This document shows positions 16,458 through 21,757 of a stretch of DNA of 21,757 nt, piece after piece. The stretch lies in contig JANMWO010000664.1 of the NCBI GenBank assembly GCA_031394025.1, forward strand, positions 1 through 21,757. The letters are read 5' to 3'. A program made the position numbers and the translations under genes. The notes below the pieces were generated by a model that was not told where the DNA came from, made no database searches, and worked only from the letters and a program-made list of their open reading frames with translations. The stretch comes from JANXSF01 sp031394025 (lineage in GTDB: Bacteria; Acidobacteriota; Terriglobia; Bryobacterales; Bryobacteraceae). The stretch's first letter is position 1. Each line of letters opens with the position of its first letter.

Positions 16458-17030
16458 GTGTTGCGAATTATTGTCGGTATTAGTGGTGCAAGTGGCATAG
16501 TCTACGGCTTTCGACTCTTGGAAAAGCTTCGTTTCGCCAAAAATGCTGAGACCCATTTGGTAATGACGCGGTCAGCGGAAAGAACCGCCTATCTTGAAAT
16601 GGGTAAGTCCATCCAAGAGTTCAAACAATTGGCTGATCACTGCTATCCGATTGAAGACGTCGGCAGCCAGTTGGCCAGCGGAAGCTTTCAGACCGATGGG
16701 ATGATCATTGCACCGTGTTCGGTTCACACCATGTCAGCCATTGCCGCAGGGATCAGTTCCAACCTATTGATCCGAGCTGCCGATGTAGTGTTGAAGGAGC
16801 GTCGCCGATTGATTTTGATGGTGCGCGAAACGCCGTTTCACTTAGGACACCTGCGAACTATGACCAGTCTTTCAGAGATGGGCGCAATCATTGCACCTCC
16901 AATCCCTGGCTTTTATAATCAGCCGAAATCGGTGATGGACTTAGTGGATTCCAGCGTGGAGCGGGTGATGGATTTAATCGGTTTGCCGACAGAGGATGCG
17001 AAACGTTGGAACGGAGGGAAACCAGAATGA
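16458..17030 (+). CDS. ubiX: Flavin prenyltransferase UbiX
   Basis: UbiX attaches a dimethylallyl group to FMN to make prenylated FMN, the cofactor of UbiD decarboxylases used in quinone and aromatic-acid metabolism. The protein has 190 residues. It shows the flavin-binding GISGASG (7-13), IIAPCSVHTMSAIAAG (83-98), VRETPFHLGHLRTM (122-135) and the PGFYNQPKS loop (150-158) with Y153. Start GTG 16458 has GAGAGG seven bases upstream; the adjacent TTG is a less likely alternative. The ATGA overlap with pheA marks an operon. No ubiD is in the window. Confidence 0.95.
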   Translation: MLRIIVGISGASGIVYGFRLLEKLRFAKNAETHLVMTRSAERTAYLEMGKSIQEFKQLADHCYPIEDVGSQLASGSFQTDGMIIAPCSVHTMSAIAAGISSNLLIRAADVVLKERRRLILMVRETPFHLGHLRTMTSLSEMGAIIAPPIPGFYNQPKSVMDLVDSSVERVMDLIGLPTEDAKRWNGGKPE

Positions 17031-17866
17031 AACGTGGCGTAAGAGCTGCTTTCCAGGGCGAATTAGGCGCATTTAGCCAAGTAGCGGCTCGCCAACTATT
17101 GGGGGAGACGGTGAAAGTTGTTCCCTGCACCCGTTTCGACCTGGTGTTTGAACAATTGGCAAGCGGGAAAGTAGATGCCGCTGTGGTGCCAATCGAAAAT
17201 ACTTTGCACGGTTCCATTCATGAAAACTACGATCACTTATTGAAATATGGGCTGGAAATTGTAGCTGAGACACAAGTGCGAATCGTGCATAATCTGATTG
17301 TCCTTCCGGGTGTTAAATTTTCCGCCGTGCGCAAAGTTTATTCGCATCCGGTGGCGTTGAATCAGTGCTTGAAGTTTTTTGCTGGCAACCAACAATTGGA
17401 GCGCGTTCCGTTTTACGACACGGCGGGCAGTGTGAAAATGATTCTGGAGCAGCAAATTAAAGATTCGGCGGCGATTGCTTCCAGCATCGCTTCCGAACAA
17501 TATGGCGGCCAGATTCTGCGCAGGTCCATTGAAGACGACGTTCAAAACTTCACTCGGTTTTTTCTGTTGCGACGACCCGGCTCAAAGCCTGAAATTGCCG
17601 GTAAGGCGGGCTGGAAAACTTCACTGGTATTCACCACTCCGAATAAGTCCGGGTCCTTGTTCCGGGCCCTAAGCGCATTTGCATTGCGCGACTTAAGTCT
17701 TTCGAAAATTGAATCCAGACCATTGCCGGGCAAGCCCTATGAGTATCTGTACTATCTTGATTTTCTAGGCAAGGCGTCGGATCCGGTGCCGCAAAAGGCA
17801 CTTGCTCATTTGGAAGAGCTGGCCGATATGTTGAAGATTTTAGGGAGCTATCCGCGATCCGTCTAA
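17027..17866 (+). CDS. pheA: Prephenate dehydratase PheA
   Basis: The enzyme converts prephenate to phenylpyruvate in phenylalanine synthesis. The start chosen is ATG 17027, which overlaps the ubiX TGA (ATGA) and has GGAGGG eight bases upstream. The earlier in-frame ATG 17006 would add only seven non-conserved residues. From 17027 the protein is 279 residues. The dehydratase domain (about 5-180) has VPIENTLHGS (54-63), YSHPVALNQC (105-114) and the catalytic NFTRF (174-178). The ACT domain (about 197-275) has SGSLFRAL and ESRP (229-232), which bind phenylalanine for feedback inhibition. No chorismate mutase domain is present, so it is the monofunctional type. The stop overlaps the stop of the convergent hpnI by four bases. 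Confidence 0.96.
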   Translation: MKRGVRAAFQGELGAFSQVAARQLLGETVKVVPCTRFDLVFEQLASGKVDAAVVPIENTLHGSIHENYDHLLKYGLEIVAETQVRIVHNLIVLPGVKFSAVRKVYSHPVALNQCLKFFAGNQQLERVPFYDTAGSVKMILEQQIKDSAAIASSIASEQYGGQILRRSIEDDVQNFTRFFLLRRPGSKPEIAGKAGWKTSLVFTTPNKSGSLFRALSAFALRDLSLSKIESRPLPGKPYEYLYYLDFLGKASDPVPQKALAHLEELADMLKILGSYPRSV

Positions 17867-18984
17867 GCGCGTTCAAAGCGCCCATCGGCAAGCAATTTGT
17901 AGCGGATTCCCCGCCAGACAATTGTGTTCCCAAAGAATCCCGCTATCCAAAATACAAAGCTGACGACATCTTGCAGCGGGATCAGGAACCATAATTTACG
18001 GCATAGCGGATCATTTAAGATTACTGATGCCGTCGCATACCCGGCGGCGAAGCGCACCGCAACGGTCACCAGCAACATGGGCCAACAGGCGGGTGCTACA
18101 GCCATCAGCAGCAATGCTAAGGGAATTGGGTTGGTAAATAACTGGCCGACGTAACCAGCGGGGCGGGAGCGCCTTGTGGATCGGTTCCAGCGGATGCGAT
18201 GCCGGGCGTTGGCTTGCAGCGACTCATTCCCAATGCGGTGTTCCACCACAAAGCCGGAAAGCGCCACGGTATGCCCAGCTTCTGCGGCAAACTGGCCCAA
18301 CACAAAATCCTCAGCAAGGTATTGGCGTAGACGATCCCAACCGCCGATGGATTCAATCACAGACCGCCTAGCAGCAATGGTTGGGCCAACAGCAAAGCGC
18401 ATCCCTTCCAGCATCCGCGCCACCACAATGCCACCCAAAAACTCCGTGTTCATTCCCAGCGCTTCAAGGGTTGACCAAAAGGATTTCCCCGGCACGGCAC
18501 GGTATGGACAGGTGGTCACGCCAAGCTTTGGATCGGCGAACTCTGCGGCAATGACGTGCAGCATATTGGGTGACACGCGAATGTCACTATCACTCATCAC
18601 CAACAAGTCATTGGCTGCGGCATTCATCATCTGATGGAGGCTCCATACCTTGGCATTGGGCCAAGGAGGCTCACCAACTAACAGTATTCTTGAATGGACC
18701 GCCGGGTAGCGTGCGCAAATCCCTGCCACCAACGCATATGCCGCATCGTCAGCCGTTCTAAAAGCCAACAAGATTTCGAAGTCAGAATAGTCTTGTTCAA
18801 AGAAACTGATAAGGTTTTGTTCCAGACCATCATCCAGCCCCGATAGCGGCTTCAAGATACTGATGGGTGGAAAAGGGTGAGGTAGGGCGGCAGGACTAGC
18901 GGCAAGATATTTTCCTGCCGCCACCATCACCAGAATGCAGTATACCAGCGACCCACACAGCAAGGCCGCCAAAACGTAGCTCAC
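17863..18984 (-). CDS. hpnI: Family 2 glycosyltransferase, HpnI/ceramide glucosyltransferase-like
   Basis: The protein has 373 residues. An N-terminal membrane anchor (about 3-28) precedes a GT2 catalytic domain with ISILKPLSGLDDGLEQNL (41-58), SDSD (131-134) for nucleotide-sugar/metal binding, the AEDFVLG acid-base region (224-230) and HRIRW (262-266), a variant of the (Q/R)xxRW motif. Two or three further membrane segments follow (about 283-355). The RWNRSTRRSRPAGY block matches what I recall of HpnI, which adds N-acetylglucosamine to bacteriohopanetetrol. Ceramide or other lipid glycosylation remains possible, since no other hopanoid genes are in the window. The start is GTG 18984, three bases after the thrS stop, with no clear Shine-Dalgarno sequence, implying coupling to thrS. 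Confidence 0.82.
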   Translation of the reverse strand: MSYVLAALLCGSLVYCILVMVAAGKYLAASPAALPHPFPPISILKPLSGLDDGLEQNLISFFEQDYSDFEILLAFRTADDAAYALVAGICARYPAVHSRILLVGEPPWPNAKVWSLHQMMNAAANDLLVMSDSDIRVSPNMLHVIAAEFADPKLGVTTCPYRAVPGKSFWSTLEALGMNTEFLGGIVVARMLEGMRFAVGPTIAARRSVIESIGGWDRLRQYLAEDFVLGQFAAEAGHTVALSGFVVEHRIGNESLQANARHRIRWNRSTRRSRPAGYVGQLFTNPIPLALLLMAVAPACWPMLLVTVAVRFAAGYATASVILNDPLCRKLWFLIPLQDVVSFVFWIAGFFGNTIVWRGIRYKLLADGRFERA

Positions 18985-18987
18985 AGG

Positions 18988-20922
18988 TTAATCCGTGGTC
19001 TGCTTAGAATCCATCTTTTGTTTAATTTCAGCGATGGAATCGGCAATTGGTTTCACACCCAAGTCACCCAGTTTGCGATGACGTACGGACACCGTTCCCT
19101 GCTCCGCCTCACGACCACCGACAACGATCATGTACGGGATCTTTTGCAGTTGAGCATCGCGAATTTTCAGGTTAATCTTTTCGCTGCGTTCGTCCAACCA
19201 AACGCGAATGCCCGCAGCGGCCATTTCATTTTTAACTTGACGAGCGTAATCCATTTGCTTGTCGGTGATGGGAAGTACAGCGGCTTGAATTGGTGCCAGC
19301 CAAACGGGGAAAGCCCCCGCATAGTGCTCTACGAGAATCCCGAAAAATCGTTCTACCGAACCGAATAGAGCACGGTGTACCATCAACGGCTGATGCTTCT
19401 TGCCGTCTTCACCCACGTATTCCAAACCGAATCGGCGAGGCAGCGTGAAATCAAACTGTACGGTGGATAGCTGCCACAAACGTCCGATAGCATCCACCAA
19501 CTTCATGTCGATTTTAGGGCCATAAAACGCCGCTTCATCGGTCATCACGCGAACTTTCAGATTCAGCCGTTCCGTTGCGGTCTTCAGTGCCTTTTCCGCT
19601 AACTCCCACTGTTCTGGAGAGCCGTCATACTTGCCGCTGACGCCTTTATCCCAGGTGGACAACTCAGCTTCATAGGTTTCAAATCCAAAAGCCTTCAACG
19701 TGTCTATGGCAAACTGCAGACAGTTCACAACTTCGTCTTCCACCTGCTCTGGCGTACAAAAAATATGCGCGTCGTCCTGGGTAAATCCACGAACCCGCAG
19801 CAGCCCGTGCATGGTGCCACTACGCTCGTAACGATACACGGTTCCAAGCTCTCCCAAACGCACTGGAAGATCGCGATAGCTCTTCGGTTTATCGGCGTAG
19901 ATCAGAATATGGAACGGGCAGTTCATCGGTTTGAGTTGATATTCTGCGTCGTCCAGTTCCATGGACTTGAACATATTCTGGTTATAGAAATTGAAATGCC
20001 CAGAAGTCTTCCACAAGTCAATCTTCGCTACGTGCGGCGTATAGACAAGGGAATAGCCTCTGGCGACGTACTGATCACGCATCCAATCTTCCAGAATGCG
20101 ACGGACAGTTCCACCTTTTGGATGGAAGAAAATAAGCCCAGGCCCAGCCAAGTCCTGAATGCTGAATAGATCCAGATCCTGCCCAATACGACGATGATCG
20201 CGACGCTTGGCTTCTTCCAGACGGGCTAAATATTCATCCAGATCTTTGGTAGAAAAGAAGGCAGTCCCGTAGATCCGCTGCAGTTGCTTATTCTTTTCGT
20301 CACCCTTCCAATAGGCTCCGGCGATGGACTGTAGCTTGAACGCTTTAATTCGATCCGTGGAAGGAACGTGTGGTCCACGACAAAAATCGATGAAGTTGGG
20401 GCCTAGCGTGTATTCGCTAAAAGTCTCCCCGGCTCGTTCGGCGATCAACTGGCATTTCATCCACGCTTTAGAATATTTTTGCAGTCCTTCTTCCTTGCCC
20501 GTCATTACCCGTTCGTAAGGAAGGTTACGCTTTTGAATTTCCCACATCTTGGCCTCGATCTTTTCAAGGTCCTCAGGAGTGAACTTTTCTTCGCGATCAA
20601 AATCGTAATAAAAACCGTTTTCGACGGGGGGGCCAATGCCTAATTGCGTATCTGGCCATAGTTCCAGCACTGCCAGTGCCAGCAAATGAGCTGTGGAGTG
20701 CCGATAAACTTCCAAAGCTTCGGGATTCTTGGTGGTGAGAATCTGAAGAGTGGCATCTCCTTCAAAAGGACGAGTCAAGTCAAACAAATCGCCGTTAACA
20801 CGGGCTACAATCGCATCTTGGGCAAGACGCGGACTGATCGATTGGGCCACATCAAGGGGCCGTGAACCGGCAGGGACGGACTTTACGCTGCCGTCTGGCA
20901 GAGTAATGGAATAGCTGCTCAT
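18988..20922 (-). CDS. thrS: Threonyl-tRNA synthetase
   Basis: ThrS charges tRNA-Thr and edits mischarged serine. The protein is full length at 644 residues. A TGS domain (about 3-62) is followed by the editing domain with HSTAH (75-79) and CRGPH (181-185). The class II catalytic core has GPGLIFFHPKGG (260-271) as motif 1 region, zinc ligands C335 in MNCPFH and H386 in DDAHIF, a third histidine in VHRALFGSVERFF near residue 513, and the C-terminal anticodon-binding domain. The usual bacterial neighbours infC, rpmI and rplT are not downstream; hpnI follows after three bases. No Shine-Dalgarno sequence precedes the ATG. A GATACT -10-like box (20944-20939, minus strand) lies 16 bases before it. 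Confidence 0.98.
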   Translation of the reverse strand: MSSYSITLPDGSVKSVPAGSRPLDVAQSISPRLAQDAIVARVNGDLFDLTRPFEGDATLQILTTKNPEALEVYRHSTAHLLALAVLELWPDTQLGIGPPVENGFYYDFDREEKFTPEDLEKIEAKMWEIQKRNLPYERVMTGKEEGLQKYSKAWMKCQLIAERAGETFSEYTLGPNFIDFCRGPHVPSTDRIKAFKLQSIAGAYWKGDEKNKQLQRIYGTAFFSTKDLDEYLARLEEAKRRDHRRIGQDLDLFSIQDLAGPGLIFFHPKGGTVRRILEDWMRDQYVARGYSLVYTPHVAKIDLWKTSGHFNFYNQNMFKSMELDDAEYQLKPMNCPFHILIYADKPKSYRDLPVRLGELGTVYRYERSGTMHGLLRVRGFTQDDAHIFCTPEQVEDEVVNCLQFAIDTLKAFGFETYEAELSTWDKGVSGKYDGSPEQWELAEKALKTATERLNLKVRVMTDEAAFYGPKIDMKLVDAIGRLWQLSTVQFDFTLPRRFGLEYVGEDGKKHQPLMVHRALFGSVERFFGILVEHYAGAFPVWLAPIQAAVLPITDKQMDYARQVKNEMAAAGIRVWLDERSEKINLKIRDAQLQKIPYMIVVGGREAEQGTVSVRHRKLGDLGVKPIADSIAEIKQKMDSKQTTD

Positions 20923-20994
20923 AGGGGTGAAGTCTCAGAGTATCACGGAATTCTTGCGATCAGACGAATCCCCATCTCCCTTGACAGCATCCTG

Positions 20995-21000
20995 TATATT
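20995..21000 (+). promoter_or_regulatory. Candidate -10 box (TATATT) for the ECF sigma gene
   Basis: TATATT, preceded by TG within TGTATATT, ends 11 bases before ATG 21012, again a very short leader. A TAGGA just before the ATG is too close for a standard ribosome binding site. The upstream TTGACA (20981-20986) is only eight bases from this box and cannot be its -35 partner. Confidence 0.35.
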
Positions 21001-21011
21001 AGTTTGTAGGA

Positions 21012-21638
21012 ATGACCAATTCTTTACCGCAGACCGAAGGCCTGGACGAGTCCGTTTTAGTTGAACGGGCTAAATCCGGTGAGACGGCGGCGTTTACCGA
21101 GCTGGTGCGTCGCTACGACAAGAAGATATTCCGCATGGCGAAACAAATCACGCAAAGTGATGAGGACGCCGAGGATGTATTGCAAGAGGCCTTGTTTAAG
21201 GCCTACAAACACTTGGATGACTTCCAGGGCAACTCCAAATTTTATACCTGGATTGTTAGAATTGCTGTAAACGAAGCTTTGATGAAACTTCGGAAACGGA
21301 AATCAGATCGAACGGTTTCCTTGGACGAAGAAATAGATACAGGCGAAGAAACAGTGACACGGGAGATAGCCGTTTGGGATGGCGACCCTGAACAGCGATA
21401 TTCGCAGGAAGAACTGAGAGTGATCCTAGACAATGCCATTCAAAGCTTGAAACCATCGTTCCGGACTGTTTTTGTGTTGCGCGATGTCGAGGAATTATCG
21501 ACGGAAGAGACCGCCGACACTCTTGGATTGTCTATACCAGCCGTAAAATCAAGGCTGCTACGGGCTCGACTTGAATTACGGGAAAAACTAACGCGAATGT
21601 TTAAGAAGAAGGGGGAAGACGCGTTTGCTTACCTGTAA
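21012..21638 (+). CDS. ECF (RpoE-type) RNA polymerase sigma factor
   Basis: The protein has 208 residues, normal for group 4 sigma factors. Region 2 (about 15-90) has FTELVRRYDKKIFRMAKQIT, the core-binding DAEDVLQEALFKAYKHLDDF and the FYTWIVRIAVNEALMKLRKRK part that recognises the -10. An acidic linker (SLDEEIDTGEE) leads to region 4 (about 140-195), with the helix-turn-helix ELSTEETADTLGLSIPAVKSR. The immediately downstream, overlapping zinc-finger anti-sigma gene suggests that activity is held in check by a partner that senses redox or envelope stress. It is divergent from thrS across 89 bases. Confidence 0.95.
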   Translation: MTNSLPQTEGLDESVLVERAKSGETAAFTELVRRYDKKIFRMAKQITQSDEDAEDVLQEALFKAYKHLDDFQGNSKFYTWIVRIAVNEALMKLRKRKSDRTVSLDEEIDTGEETVTREIAVWDGDPEQRYSQEELRVILDNAIQSLKPSFRTVFVLRDVEELSTEETADTLGLSIPAVKSRLLRARLELREKLTRMFKKKGEDAFAYL

Positions 21639-21757
21639 AGATCTATTGTCAGAATTGAATACGTTTTTGGACGATACCGCAGATCCAAATTTGAGGCAGG
21701 AGTTGCAACGCCACGTGAACGAATGCCCTAATTGTTGGGTGATTGTTGATACGACTC
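21625..21757 (+). CDS. Zinc-finger (ZAS/zf-HC2) anti-sigma factor, 3' end cut by the window edge
   Basis: The frame starting at TTG 21625 reads LLTCKDLLSELNTFLDD, and about 20 residues later RHVNECPNC. H-x3-C-x2-C is the zinc-binding signature of ZAS-domain anti-sigma factors, and with TCKDLLSEL at the start it is typical of the mycothiol/RseA-like small zf-HC2 proteins. AAGGGGG lies about nine bases before the TTG, inside the sigma gene. The start overlaps the end of the sigma gene by 14 bases in another frame, which fits a coupled sigma/anti-sigma pair. Only 44 codons are visible, so any membrane segment or sensor domain lies beyond the window. Confidence 0.85.
   Translation, partial: MLTCKDLLSELNTFLDDTADPNLRQELQRHVNECPNCWVIVDTT

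Noticed and set aside
17006..17026. ATG 17006 as the pheA start
   Set aside because: It adds seven residues overlapping the ubiX end. ATG 17027 has GGAGGG and an ATGA overlap.
20981..21000. TTGACA plus TATATT as a standard sigma-70 promoter
   Set aside because: The boxes are only eight bases apart, so they cannot be a -35/-10 pair. Only the -10-like box is kept.
1..21757. CRISPR arrays, tRNA or rRNA genes, insertion sequences, prophage genes
   Set aside because: No regularly spaced repeats, cloverleaf-like sequences, transposase or phage proteins were seen on reading both strands. Nearly all bases belong to housekeeping-type genes.

Overview
The window is a gene-dense, roughly 50% GC piece of bacterial chromosome carrying mostly housekeeping and metabolic genes. 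There is no sign of prophage, insertion sequence, CRISPR array, tRNA or rRNA. The gene set fits an Acidobacteriota genome, perhaps of the Solibacter/Bryobacter type: a fused 2-oxoacid dehydrogenase E1, an HpnI-like glycosyltransferase beside thrS, a DUF255 protein with Tpx, an ECF sigma factor with a zinc-finger anti-sigma, and an intergenic GC-rich 24-base inverted repeat. That placement is an inference from gene content and family resemblance, not a measured phylogeny.

Layout. Bases 1-6677 form a tightly packed plus-strand operon: two tandem paralogous YfhO/GT-C-like membrane proteins (the first cut by the window edge), a YihY/BrkB-family membrane protein and UvrB. It ends at a long, nearly perfect inverted repeat (6711-6785) that looks like a bidirectional terminator. 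The repeat faces a minus-strand fused E1 alpha/beta 2-oxoacid dehydrogenase (6895-9006). Divergent from that gene, across only 42 bases, is a secreted M23 endopeptidase (9049-9903), followed by the ribosome-assembly GTPase RsgA (10063-11142). A second hairpin lies between rsgA and a convergent minus-strand redox pair: a DUF255/YyaL protein followed 14 bases downstream by thiol peroxidase (11189-13767).

Divergent from that pair is an M20 dipeptidase (13794-15152), coupled by ATGA to a 147-residue protein of unknown function. The tail of this unknown gene overlaps that of a convergent XRE regulator with a degenerate LexA/S24-like C-terminal domain (15537-16319). Next come ubiX and pheA, again coupled by ATGA (16458-17866). 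pheA meets a minus-strand thrS-hpnI pair tail to tail with a 4-base stop-codon overlap (17863-20922). Divergent from thrS is an ECF sigma factor (21012-21638) whose end overlaps the start of a truncated zinc-finger anti-sigma factor.

Themes. Coding is very compact: ATGA couplings, gaps of 2-14 bases, and overlapping convergent tails. Several genes that head transcription units have a -10-like box ending only 6-16 bases before the start codon, which suggests leaderless or very short-leader mRNAs. The least understood parts are the unknown-protein/XRE pair at 15149-16319 and the tandem membrane proteins at 1-3842. No clearly new multi-gene system, such as a defence, secretion or biosynthetic island, is evident.
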